Shown piece after piece: positions 56,033 to 63,645 of a stretch of DNA of 64,000 bases (position 1 is the first letter of the stretch; each line of letters begins with the position of its first letter). Position numbers and translations under genes: made by a program. Under the pieces are notes generated by a model. The model was not told the origin of the DNA. It did not search any database and saw only the letters and a list, made by a program, of their open reading frames with translations. The DNA is from Paenibacillus amylolyticus (GTDB lineage Bacteria > Bacillota > Bacilli > Paenibacillales > Paenibacillaceae), in assembly GCF_001570725.1 (NCBI RefSeq), contig NZ_BCNV01000001.1, positions 3,286,001 to 3,350,000 of the forward strand, read 5' to 3'.

Positions 56033-56678
56033 TCGATCTCCCACCTTCTTCATTCATATTAGATAAACCGTGTTCGACTAATAACCATACTTGTGCAAAT
56101 TCATCATCTATCGCATCGCTGCGCCATTCATAGGCATGTGCCGGGTGATGGAAACGAGCCGTTGCATGAAGAATAGCCGTTGCTGTTACCTTAGGATCAC
56201 TGAACTTAAACTGGTGATTCTGTCGAATAATTTCGCTCAAATGGAGTATAAGATGTTCCACATGTTTGCGGATCAGATCAGCTGATTCCTGCGTAACCCG
56301 CGCATACATCTCAAATAATTCGGGATCTGACTCAGCATAATGACGTTTAAGATGTATTAATGTTTCTATATATACTTTCAGATGATATATACCTTCCCTT
56401 GCGTTGTTCTCATCCTCAGTTACCGAAGTTAAAGGTGTGATTATTTCATCTTTAAGCCATTGTTCAGTGACACCTTCAAGCAATTCCTTCTTGCTGGCAT
56501 AATGTCTGTATATCGTTCCATGACTGACTCCGAGTAATTTGGCGACATCGGTGACGGATGTTTTGGCAGCACCGAAGCGTCTTATCGTTTCCTGAGTAGC
56601 TGATATAATCTGCTCTTTGGTGAGAAATTCAGAAGTTTTGTCTTTTACCATATGAACGAGATGGTTAACACCATCCAC
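56025..56678 (-). CDS. TetR/AcrR family transcriptional regulator
   Basis: The 217-residue protein has an N-terminal TetR helix-turn-helix (TSVTDVAKLLGVSHGTIYRHYASKKELLEGV) and a helical ligand domain. GGAGGTGG lies 9 bases before the ATG at 56678. It overlaps the start of the SDR gene. A perfect 13-bp inverted repeat sits on its predicted promoter 36-73 bases upstream, which points to self-repression released by a ligand that may be the SDR substrate. Confidence 0.93.
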   Translation of the reverse strand: MDGVNHLVHMVKDKTSEFLTKEQIISATQETIRRFGAAKTSVTDVAKLLGVSHGTIYRHYASKKELLEGVTEQWLKDEIITPLTSVTEDENNAREGIYHLKVYIETLIHLKRHYAESDPELFEMYARVTQESADLIRKHVEHLILHLSEIIRQNHQFKFSDPKVTATAILHATARFHHPAHAYEWRSDAIDDEFAQVWLLVEHGLSNMNEEGGRSNE

Positions 56679-56698
56679 TTGCCACCTCCAATGAGATT

Positions 56699-56751
56699 AG
56701 ATTAACATACTCGATAACAAATGACAATTATTGATTTTTGTCATTTGTTAT
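56699..56751 (-). promoter_or_regulatory. TetR-SDR promoter with 13-bp inverted-repeat operator
   Basis: ATAACAAATGACA (56714-56726) and TGTCATTTGTTAT (56739-56751) are perfect inverted copies 12 bases apart. On the minus strand TTGTCA (56722-56727), a 17-base spacer and TAATCT (56699-56704) form a promoter that overlaps the left arm. Confidence 0.65.
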
Positions 56752-56792
56752 TATTTATCTATTATTATTTTTAACTTTCAATAACGTCATAA

Positions 56793-56825
56793 CAAAAAAA
56801 GAGCCTATTAAAACTTGGCTCTTTT
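56793..56825 (-). terminator. Terminator of the 58-codon membrane-protein gene
   Basis: On the minus strand AAGAGCC and GGCTCTT pair around a loop and continue into TTTTTG. Confidence 0.75.
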
Positions 56826-56894
56826 GCTTCCTTATCATATATATCAACAAGCTTTACAATTTACAGTACTTTGACATAGTCAAGCTTGGTGCAC

Positions 56895-57071
56895 TTAGAA
56901 AACGTATTTAAATAATAAGAAGATGACAAGAAGGATGCCTCCCAGAATGAGCCAGTTACTGATTTCGTACCAAATGCCCTTCCCTCCGGACAGGTATTTC
57001 TGTTCATTCTCTTGATGACGCTGACGGTGTGTATCGGTCTCAGAGCCATGGGGTGGTTTGCTAAAATCCAT
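56895..57071 (-). CDS. Small membrane protein, 58 residues
   Basis: The minus-strand frame reads MDFSKPPHGSETDTHRQRHQ at the N-terminus, a hydrophilic His/Gln-rich tail, then WLILGGILLVIFLLFKYVF, a single C-terminal membrane helix. GAAAGGGG lies upstream, and an ATG at 57074 is directly in front of the chosen one. A terminator follows the stop. It is too short for ordinary gene calls, but the ribosome site, helix and terminator together make it a convincing small gene of unknown role. Confidence 0.72.
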   Translation of the reverse strand: MDFSKPPHGSETDTHRQRHQENEQKYLSGGKGIWYEISNWLILGGILLVIFLLFKYVF

Positions 57072-57184
57072 CATAAGTACATGCCCCTTTCAGCAACTTT
57101 ATATAATCCTAATACCATTATAACCCATAATGGAGTAAGAATTTGATTTTTCTGCATAAAAAGGGCTGTTTCATACAAATGGTT

Positions 57185-57751
57185 CTATTGGATAGCCGTC
57201 AGTTCTTCTTCTGTGACCCATTTGTGATTCTTAACCAAATCTCCCCCTGTTGTCGGGGGATAATCAACCATATATACCGTTGTCTCTTCAGCAGAATCAA
57301 TAATGGCCTTCGCACCCTTCATCCCTTTCATGTGATCAGCGCTCAACACTACCTCAGAACCTGCCGCATACGGTTGTTCCTTATGGTCCTGTATTTCCTC
57401 ATGGATAACCCATTTATGATTTTGCACGGGATCTCCGCCTGTTGTTGGCGTATACGTAACTGCATATACCGTAGTTTCATAGGCTCCAACAATCTTTGCT
57501 TTCGCACCCTTCATGCCTGACATGTGGTCGGCACTCATCAGCGCCTGACTTCCTACTGGGAAGGTGGAGTTGTTTTTTTCCCGCAGTCCTTCCGGTAGCT
57601 CTCCCGATTCAGAATGGTGCATCTCACCTGCGGCACCTGTATGACTGTCATCGTTACTTTCAATAGTTTGCCGAGTCTCCTTGCCACATCCACTCAAAAT
57701 CAAACTGCTTGTAATCAATATAGTCGATAGGGTCAGTAAATATTTTTTCAT
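57185..57751 (-). CDS. ydhK: YdhK family lipoprotein with two DUF1541 repeats
   Basis: The 188-residue protein has a lipoprotein signal ending in ILSGC, an Asp/His-rich linker (NDDSHTGAAGEMHHSE) and two DUF1541 repeats (ALMSADHMSGMKGAKAKI with TYTPTTGGDPVQNHKW, and VLSADHMKGMKGAKAII with DYPPTTGGDLVKNHKW). The repeats are rich in His and Met, and family members occur near copper-resistance genes. The start follows AAAGGAGTG. A palindrome like a CsoR copper operator lies directly on its promoter, so copper control is a reasonable expectation. Confidence 0.88.
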   Translation of the reverse strand: MKKYLLTLSTILITSSLILSGCGKETRQTIESNDDSHTGAAGEMHHSESGELPEGLREKNNSTFPVGSQALMSADHMSGMKGAKAKIVGAYETTVYAVTYTPTTGGDPVQNHKWVIHEEIQDHKEQPYAAGSEVVLSADHMKGMKGAKAIIDSAEETTVYMVDYPPTTGGDLVKNHKWVTEEELTAIQ

Positions 57752-57785
57752 GTTTTGCACTCCTTTAATTCCAGTTATACCCTTC

Positions 57786-57806
57786 ATTATACCCCCTATG
57801 GGTATA
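57786..57806 (-). promoter_or_regulatory. CsoR-like operator overlapping the ydhK -10 box
   Basis: TATACCCCCTATGGGTATA (57788-57806) is a G/C-rich dyad of the type bound by CsoR-family copper repressors. The minus-strand -10 TATAAT (57786-57791) overlaps its edge. No csoR gene is in the window. Confidence 0.55.
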
Positions 57807-57866
57807 TAACAATCATTATGATTGCTTTTTACGGGCAAAGCACTTCTTACAGCAGAGCAAAACAAT

Positions 57867-57893
57867 ACAAAAAACCTCCGATTTCTCGGAGGC
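57867..57893 (-). terminator. Terminator of ohr
   Basis: On the minus strand CCTCCGAGAAATCGGAGG is a 6-bp stem followed by TTTTTTGTA. Confidence 0.85.
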
Positions 57894-57921
57894 TTCTTAT
57901 AACAACAATTAGTTTCAATGA

Positions 57922-58341
57922 TTACGCCAGTTCCACGTTAACATTCACGTTCCCTTTGATTCCTTTGGAATATGGGCAGTAGTCATGGGCAAGTTTCACA
58001 AATTTCTGTGCTGTTTCCTCATCCAGACCGAGAATCTTAACTTCCAAATCGACTTGAAGCTTCACGCCATTGTCCTCAGAGTCCGTCACCAACATTACAG
58101 TAGCAGCTACGGTACTTCTTTCAATTTCAACTTTGTGTTTCTTCAATTGAAACTCCAGTGCGGAGTTAAAACAAGCACTATATCCCGCTGCAAACAACTG
58201 CTCCGGATTGGTAGCTGTCGTCACTTGTCCTCCGAGTTCAGGTGGTGCAGCAACATCCAACATAAACACGTTATCTGGCGATTGTACGATTCCTTGACGT
58301 CCGCCTGTATTGATGACTGTTGTTTCATATAATGTTTTCAT
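57922..58341 (-). CDS. ohr: Organic hydroperoxide resistance protein (Ohr)
   Basis: The 139-residue OsmC/Ohr-family protein has both redox cysteines, in GYSACFNSALE and DYCPYSKGI, and starts LYETTVINTGGR. Ohr reduces organic peroxides with lipoyl partners in the cytoplasm. The frame is open to 58410, but AAAGGAG stands before the ATG at 58341. A perfect OhrR-like palindrome lies in the promoter spacer 80 bases upstream. No ohrR gene is next to it. Confidence 0.95.
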   Translation of the reverse strand: MKTLYETTVINTGGRQGIVQSPDNVFMLDVAAPPELGGQVTTATNPEQLFAAGYSACFNSALEFQLKKHKVEIERSTVAATVMLVTDSEDNGVKLQVDLEVKILGLDEETAQKFVKLAHDYCPYSKGIKGNVNVNVELA

Positions 58342-58414
58342 GTTTGAAAACTCCTTTAGTTTTTTAGATTTATTTTGACTACATTTCGATCTCTTTTTTA
58401 TCGCTAACAATTAC

Positions 58415-58443
58415 ATTGTACACAATTAAATTGTGTATGTAAA
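58415..58443 (-). promoter_or_regulatory. ohr promoter with OhrR-like operator
   Basis: On the minus strand TTTACA (58438-58443), 17 bases, and TACAAT (58415-58420) form a sigma-A promoter. The perfect palindrome TACACAATT-A-AATTGTGTA (58419-58437) fills the spacer, matching the TACAATT/AATTGTA core of known OhrR sites. Confidence 0.8.
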
Positions 58444-58596
58444 TAGTTAATATAAAAATAATATAGTTTAATGCTGCGTTTAAATGAATAGCGATGAGGA
58501 GAATTATAATGTAGTTATCGGTAGAGGAAATGTATTTTTCTTTAACTTTCATCCATCAGATAATCTAAGTCGAACCGTTAAGGAGGAATAACACGT

Positions 58597-59811
58597 TTGG
58601 AGAATAATTCATTCCTAACCCCGGACAAGCCCAAACCTAATAAAGTCAGGGCACTTTCTGAGGTGTTGGCTGTATCCACCAGACTCGGCCTGACTTCATT
58701 TGGAGGACCGATCGCTCATCTCGGTTACTTTCATGAAGAATATGTTCGTCGTAGAAAATGGATGGATGAACGAAGCTATGCAGATTTAGTTGCGCTATGT
58801 CAATTTTTGCCCGGTCCTGCCAGCAGTCAAGTCGGGATTGGAATTGGCATCATCCGGGGCGGTTTTCTAGGGGGACTGATAGCTTGGCTTGGTTTTACAC
58901 TTCCTTCTGTCATTGCGTTAGTTTTGTTCGCTTTCCTTCTACAAGGATTTGATATCAGCCGTACTGGCTGGATTCACGGCCTTAAGATTGTTGCAGTAGC
59001 TATTGTTGCTCAAGCGATATTGGGCATGGGGCAAAAACTAACTCCTGACCGTTACAGGGCAACCATCGCTATATTTACTGCAGCGGCGACCCTTGTGTGG
59101 CAGACTGCGTTCACTCCAATCCTTTTTATTGTTATTGCAGGCATGGTAGGCATGATCCATTTTAGAAAAATGACAGGCATTCAGACAGTAGACTTGTCTA
59201 TTCCTGTGAGTCGTAACTTGGCAATATTCTGTTTGGCTACGTTCTTTGGAATCCTGATTCTTCTCCCTGTACTCGCACCATTTGATCGTTCGGGATGGCT
59301 GTTATTCTTTGATAGCTTCTACCGTTCAGGTTCACTTGTATTTGGTGGAGGGCATGTTGTACTTCCGTTACTGGAACGTGAATTCGTCCCTGCAGGTCTG
59401 ATGAACAAGTCCGACTTTTTGGCGGGATATGGAGCAGCACAAGCTGTACCTGGACCATTGTTCACCTTTGCCAGTTATTTAGGTGCGATGATGCGCGGGG
59501 TCCCAGGTGCTTTCGTTGCAACGATCGCTATCTTTTTGCCAGCATTCCTTCTGATCGTAGGCGCATTGCCCTTCTGGAATTCTTTATGTAAAAGCTCGAA
59601 AATTCAAGGAACATTAATCGGCATTAATGCAGCCGTTGTAGGTATTTTGTTGGCGTCGTTATACGATCCGCTCTGGACAACTGCAATCCTGACTCCTGTT
59701 GATTTTGCACTCGTATGCATATTGTTTCTAATGCTCGTTTTCTGGAAAGTACCACCGTGGATCGTTGTCGTTGCTGGTGCAGCAGGCGGTACAATCATGA
59801 ATCTTCCCTAA
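58597..59811 (+). CDS. chrA: Chromate transporter (ChrA, two-domain form)
   Basis: The 404-residue membrane protein is the long ChrA form with two homologous halves: LTSFGGPIAHLGYFHEEYV with LCQFLPGPASSQVGIGIG in the first, and SLVFGGGHVVLPLLERE with GYGAAQAVPGPLFTFASYLG in the second. ChrA exports chromate with protons. The start is a TTG preceded by AAGGAGG at 10 bases. No chrB regulator is adjacent. Between ohr and chrA, an AGGAG site is followed by ATG directly abutting TAG at 58509. Confidence 0.93.
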   Translation: MENNSFLTPDKPKPNKVRALSEVLAVSTRLGLTSFGGPIAHLGYFHEEYVRRRKWMDERSYADLVALCQFLPGPASSQVGIGIGIIRGGFLGGLIAWLGFTLPSVIALVLFAFLLQGFDISRTGWIHGLKIVAVAIVAQAILGMGQKLTPDRYRATIAIFTAAATLVWQTAFTPILFIVIAGMVGMIHFRKMTGIQTVDLSIPVSRNLAIFCLATFFGILILLPVLAPFDRSGWLLFFDSFYRSGSLVFGGGHVVLPLLEREFVPAGLMNKSDFLAGYGAAQAVPGPLFTFASYLGAMMRGVPGAFVATIAIFLPAFLLIVGALPFWNSLCKSSKIQGTLIGINAAVVGILLASLYDPLWTTAILTPVDFALVCILFLMLVFWKVPPWIVVVAGAAGGTIMNLP

Positions 59812-59812
59812 A

Positions 59813-59868
59813 TAAAAAGGTACCCGAACACTGCACTTCTTTTTCAAAGTGTCCGTGCTTAGGTACCT
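59813..59868. terminator. Bidirectional terminator after chrA
   Basis: AGGTACC and GGTACCT close a loop with further partial pairing; A-rich sequence precedes and minus-strand TTTTT follows, so it also ends the gene at 59937. Confidence 0.7.
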
Positions 59869-59936
59869 CATTCCTTCAAAGTATGTCTTTTTACCAATCC
59901 ATGCAGTTAATTGATTTATACTCTTCAGCATTCCAA

Positions 59937-60623
59937 TCAGTTACTCCAGATATCCACTTTCATCTGTGCACATTTGAAATACTTGGCCTCTGCGGGGCTT
60001 GTAGTCAGTTTCAACAGACATTGCAAGTTTCCATGTTGGAATATCCCACCACTGAGATCAGCAGCAACACCGCCATACTGGTCATCCGCACCAAGCCATA
60101 CGGACGGTCTCTCGAACCCAGCTGAGAACTGTAATCCGGTGCAGAGCAGCACAGTCAGGTTCTTACGGTTCTGTGCCTCATCTCCTGCTACGCCATGTGT
60201 GGTGAAGAACACCATGTTTTGCTTGAAATCGGTATACGTTCCATCTGCTTTATAGGCACGAACCATACCATACTTCTGATTGACGTTCTGAAAAAACGTG
60301 ATTCCGGCTTTACTATCTTTCGATTTAATGCCAAGCTGAACTGAAATACCAATGTTCCCGTTCAATTGTAACGCTTCCAAAGTGACTGCAATGGCTGTTA
60401 CTTTCGAGCTGTCAATCAGATGCTTCATTTTCAACTCGGCTGAGGCTCCTGCCGTTGCCGGTGTTGTAACTGTAATGGTCCCTCTATCGGGCAAAGGCTC
60501 AAACGTAGGTGTACCCACCACCTCAAGCCAATCCGGTAACGTTCCATGAAGAAAATCGGCCACAAGCTGTTTGTGAACTTTTCCAAATGGCACGATCTGA
60601 CCCGCTGCATCACGTATAACCAT
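59937..60623 (-). CDS. Hypothetical protein coupled to the propeller gene
   Basis: The 228-residue protein has no signal peptide and no recognised family. It opens with IRDAAGQIVPFGKVHKQLVA, then a strand-rich part with threonine-rich repeats (RGTITVTTPATAGASAELKM), suggesting a beta-sandwich or lectin-like domain (~45-190). Phage tail and secreted carbohydrate-binding modules often look like this. Its start is two bases after the stop of the propeller gene, whose end carries its ribosome site (GGTGGGGGTG), so the pair is coupled. Confidence 0.72.
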   Translation of the reverse strand: MVIRDAAGQIVPFGKVHKQLVADFLHGTLPDWLEVVGTPTFEPLPDRGTITVTTPATAGASAELKMKHLIDSSKVTAIAVTLEALQLNGNIGISVQLGIKSKDSKAGITFFQNVNQKYGMVRAYKADGTYTDFKQNMVFFTTHGVAGDEAQNRKNLTVLLCTGLQFSAGFERPSVWLGADDQYGGVAADLSGGIFQHGNLQCLLKLTTSPAEAKYFKCAQMKVDIWSN

Positions 60624-60625
60624 CT

Positions 60626-61882
60626 CTACACCCCCACCGAATAGGCTACACCGATATTATGATCGGTATTGTAATACACGTACACTACTCCGTCCATAAC
60701 GGACACCATCATGGATTGCATGTTTGTCGTTTCCCAATTCAATGCCGGAAAATGTATATCTGAAGGTTTGTCCAGCAGTTGACGAAAGTCTGCGCTGATC
60801 TTGGCAATAGCAGGCCGAGCTACGGTCGTAACCCCACCGGAAGCATAAACCGATAACATGCCGAGCCACCACATGCTCCCTTTGTACATAAATACACCAG
60901 CATTGGGTCTCGAAATGTTTTCACCCGCGTTTAAAGTGGCATCATTACCACCCATTAATGGTCTAGGATCAGCTAGCCAGCTGCGCCCATCATGAGAATG
61001 CCAGATACATTTACGGCCGAAGTCACCGCCGCCCATCACCGAGAAACCGATCCATTTGCCACCATTTCTAAAGCACGAGAAGTATCCGGTATGACCATCA
61101 CCTGGGAAACCAGGAGGTTTGTCCAGAATCAAACCCACTCTTGTCCAGTTAATCATGTCTACAGAGGTTGCAAGTGCCGTCGATTGATTGATCCCCAGTC
61201 CGTTTTGTTGATAGTACATAAAAAATAATTGTTCAACATCGTTCCAGATTACAAATGGCGTTTCTGTCGAATTCCCAACCACGGTATCCAGATATACCTG
61301 TCCATGTTTCGTCCATGGTCCTGTCGGATTGTTCGAGTAGGCTAGTCCAATTCCTCCGATGTTATTATGATTGGTAGAATACGTGGCATAATAATCTGCT
61401 TTTGCATCAGGGATAAGCCCCTTTACCTTGATCGCCCGAAACCAATAGATCGATTGAAGACCCGCCATTGCAGCGGTATATATGGGATTGTCCATTTTTT
61501 TATCAAATTGAGGTGTGTACATCCGTCTGGATTCTGCATCGCAATAATCGTATGGCGCAATGGCCCTGTTCGCCTTCATCGCTGCATCGAGTGCTGCCTG
61601 AGCAATATTTTCAGCCATGGACATGGAACTCAACTCCTTCGTGAGCAGGATATTACCTTTTACCGGTGACGAATATAAACTATCCGAAGTGTCCTTTAAT
61701 AGGATTGAAAAATCAACAACATTACCCACATTCGCAGCCGGCTCCTGAGTAATACGAATGATAGGGCGAATGTCATTATTATATGAATACGCTTTCATTT
61801 TGTTGATTTCTTTACTTCCCTTGCCATGGTGATCAGCAAATCTCCTTTTCATGGGTACGCCCGGATAATGTTGATCCTTCAT
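60626..61882 (-). CDS. Five-bladed beta-propeller glycosidase-like protein (GH43/32-like)
   Basis: The 418-residue protein has a linker N-terminus and a propeller (~130-415) with typical blade sequences: ADYYATYSTNHNNIGGIGLAYS, GPWTKHGQVYL, TETPFVIWND, TGYFSCFRNGGKWIGFS. This is the pattern of GH43/32/68 enzymes. There is no signal peptide, odd for a glycosidase. Catalytic acids cannot be fixed by eye. AGGAGGG precedes the ATG at 61882. It lies in an island-like stretch beside tRNA-Val and may derive from a phage or island. Confidence 0.75.
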   Translation of the reverse strand: MKDQHYPGVPMKRRFADHHGKGSKEINKMKAYSYNNDIRPIIRITQEPAANVGNVVDFSILLKDTSDSLYSSPVKGNILLTKELSSMSMAENIAQAALDAAMKANRAIAPYDYCDAESRRMYTPQFDKKMDNPIYTAAMAGLQSIYWFRAIKVKGLIPDAKADYYATYSTNHNNIGGIGLAYSNNPTGPWTKHGQVYLDTVVGNSTETPFVIWNDVEQLFFMYYQQNGLGINQSTALATSVDMINWTRVGLILDKPPGFPGDGHTGYFSCFRNGGKWIGFSVMGGGDFGRKCIWHSHDGRSWLADPRPLMGGNDATLNAGENISRPNAGVFMYKGSMWWLGMLSVYASGGVTTVARPAIAKISADFRQLLDKPSDIHFPALNWETTNMQSMMVSVMDGVVYVYYNTDHNIGVAYSVGV

Positions 61883-61977
61883 ATTAATCCCTCCTATTGT
61901 TTTCTCCCGATAAGTATATTCATGAAGTTGCCTTTCTGTTAAAGCATCATGCCCATCTTGCAGCCTAATATTCCAAA

Positions 61978-62229
61978 GTGAGCTATGAATCATTTAGAAC
62001 AATCGCCGAACAAAAAATGAATAGAAATTTGGAAAACTTTTTCTATTCTCTATTACTAAAACAACACGCTAATCTTGATTCAAAAGCTTTAAAGATCGGT
62101 GCAGTTATATTAAGTGCAGGAATTTACGCAGCGTCCTTGGATTGTTTAAATCATGGGTCTCCTCCGGCAGAACAATATATAGAAAAAGCCTTACCGTTTT
62201 TAGTGACCAAAACTAAATCATTTATCTAA
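61978..62229 (+). pseudogene. 5'-truncated TetR-family regulator remnant
   Basis: The 83-codon frame resembles the C-terminal ligand domain of a TetR regulator (ALKIGAVILSAGIYAASLDCL and PAEQYIEKALPFLV). No DNA-binding helix-turn-helix precedes it: an in-frame stop lies four codons upstream and the preceding DNA belongs to the propeller gene's promoter region. No ribosome site is seen. It looks like the left-over end of a gene cut by a rearrangement. Confidence 0.6.
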
Positions 62230-62333
62230 GTAAGAGTAAGGTGAATTGTCTGTGGCGCTGAGGTAATGAGGAATTTTTCATTTCGTCCCCCATCTGTCCC
62301 CAAAACTTATTTTACGCCTTCTTCACAGTTCAT

Positions 62334-62370
62334 AAAAAAAGAAAAGAAGCCTTACATCGTAAGGCTTCTC
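62334..62370 (-). terminator. Terminator after tRNA-Val
   Basis: On the minus strand GAAGCCTTAC-GAT-GTAAGGCTTC is a perfect 10-bp stem followed by TTTTCTTTTTTT. Confidence 0.92.
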
Positions 62371-62375
62371 GTGTA

Positions 62376-62448
62376 TGATCTGTAGTGGGCTCGAACCACT
62401 GACCCCTACCCTGTCAAGATAGTGCTCTCCCAGCTGAGCTAACAGATC
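62376..62448 (-). tRNA. tRNA-Val(GAC)
   Basis: The 73-base sequence folds into a full cloverleaf: acceptor GATCTGT/ACAGATC, D-arm GCTC...GAGC, anticodon stem CTATC/GGTAG with loop TTGACAG (anticodon GAC), T-arm AGTGG-TTCGAGC-CCACT, and discriminator A. CCA is not encoded. It reads GUC and GUU valine codons. Confidence 0.95.
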
Positions 62449-62592
62449 ATGATATATAATTGTTTCCCAATCAAGTAACAGTATCATATCAAGTAACCGT
62501 GTTCATTGTCAATCATTTATTTGGTTATAATTCACCCGAAATGGTGCACAATAAAGGAAAGATTCCCATTTATACAACGAGGTGAATTCCCT

Positions 62593-62850
62593 ATGAGAAA
62601 CTCAACAAAACGGTCAAAGTCCAATAAACATACATTTACCAAATGCTTCTTTCTCTTTGCTGGGCTTGTGATTCTCATTACAACCGTTACTGGTTGCGGC
62701 TTGGAGCGGGATGAACATACAGTACAATTTCAACAATTACACCAGCCCAATGAAAATGGTGATTCTCTGCCTGTCTGGCTAGACGTGTACTCCAAATCTG
62801 TGATTCAAGATGTATATTCTCCACGAGGGAGCAGTGAAGTCCTACCGTGA
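62593..62850 (+). CDS. Small putative lipoprotein
   Basis: The 85-residue protein has a basic N-terminus (RNSTKRSKSNKH), a hydrophobic segment (LFAGLVILITTVTGC) with a lipobox-like VTGC, and a short mature part of ~50 residues. No family is recognised. GAGGTG precedes the ATG at 62593, preferred to 62506. The gene is alone on the plus strand, divergent from tRNA-Val and convergent with the 37-residue membrane peptide gene. Confidence 0.7.
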   Translation: MRNSTKRSKSNKHTFTKCFFLFAGLVILITTVTGCGLERDEHTVQFQQLHQPNENGDSLPVWLDVYSKSVIQDVYSPRGSSEVLP

Positions 62851-62865
62851 AGGTTAACAGGTGAA

Positions 62866-62979
62866 TTACTCATCTTCATCCCACTTCCGTGAGTATGCTT
62901 TCTTGGTCACGTAATACAACAGAGCAATCATTCCCGCCGACATTAGCAATGTAATTACCATGATGCCTGCCATGCCCAT
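62866..62979 (-). CDS. 37-residue small membrane protein
   Basis: The minus-strand frame encodes MGMAGIMVITLLMSAGMIAL, continuing LYYVTKKAYSRKWDEDE: one membrane helix and a charged cytoplasmic-type tail. GGAGAGGAGGAAC is a strong ribosome site 6-8 bases before the ATG. It is far below usual length cut-offs, but the ribosome site and helix support a real small protein of unknown role. Confidence 0.72.
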   Translation of the reverse strand: MGMAGIMVITLLMSAGMIALLYYVTKKAYSRKWDEDE

Positions 62980-63088
62980 CGCTAGTTCCTCCTCTCCCAA
63001 TATGTTCCAGACTTAACTATACAGGAAAAGCATTTTTTTGTATAATTCAGTCTGATATGTCGCGCAAGAGCAGAAAGAAGGAATGGAA

Positions 63089-63532
63089 TTGGCAGCTGAG
63101 ATTAGTTATGTAACGACGGAAGAACAACTGGAGCAAGCCTTGGGGATTCGCCATCACGTTTTTGTGATCGAGCAACAGGTGCCTGCCGAGATTGAAATTG
63201 ATCAATATGATGTCATCAGTCCTGATGTACATCATGTATTGTTAAGTACGGATGGGCAGGCTGTTGCCACGGGACGTCTGATCTATTACAGCAAGGATAC
63301 AGCCAAAATGCAGCGGATCGCGGTGCTTGAGTCTCATCGTTCATTTGGTTATGGACGAGTGCTTCTGTTGGCCATGGAAGAGCGGGCACGTGAACTTGGC
63401 TTAACCTATTCTGTACTGGATGCACAATGTCAGGCTCAGAAATTTTATGAAAAACTGGGTTATGAAGTGATTTCGGAAGAACCTTTTTATGATGCAGATA
63501 TTCTGCATGTTCGTATGAGAAAGAGCTTGTAA
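63089..63532 (+). CDS. GNAT family N-acetyltransferase (YjcF/ElaA-like)
   Basis: The ~147-residue protein is a complete GNAT domain: IRHHVFVIEQQVPAEIEID, the acetyl-CoA region MQRIAVLESHRSFGYGRVLLLAMEERARE and AQKFYEKLGYEVISEEPFYDADI. The pattern is that of YjcF/ElaA-type enzymes with unknown substrate. AAGGA touches the ATG at 63083 and lies 6 bases before the TTG at 63089, so the latter was chosen; the two differ by two residues only. Confidence 0.9.
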   Translation: MAAEISYVTTEEQLEQALGIRHHVFVIEQQVPAEIEIDQYDVISPDVHHVLLSTDGQAVATGRLIYYSKDTAKMQRIAVLESHRSFGYGRVLLLAMEERARELGLTYSVLDAQCQAQKFYEKLGYEVISEEPFYDADILHVRMRKSL

Positions 63533-63645
63533 ACCCTCGGCGTTGGCAGGTCTTTATCAGCATATGGTGCATACTTCCGAGGAATTCGGATAGGCTAATC
63601 AGGTAAGCAGATTCCTATCTCGTCATATAAGGAGAGTGTGACATC

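Noticed and set aside
62376..62448. Assignment as tRNA-Asp
   Set aside because: The seven-base loop TTGACAG places GAC, not GTC, at the anticodon, so it is tRNA-Val.
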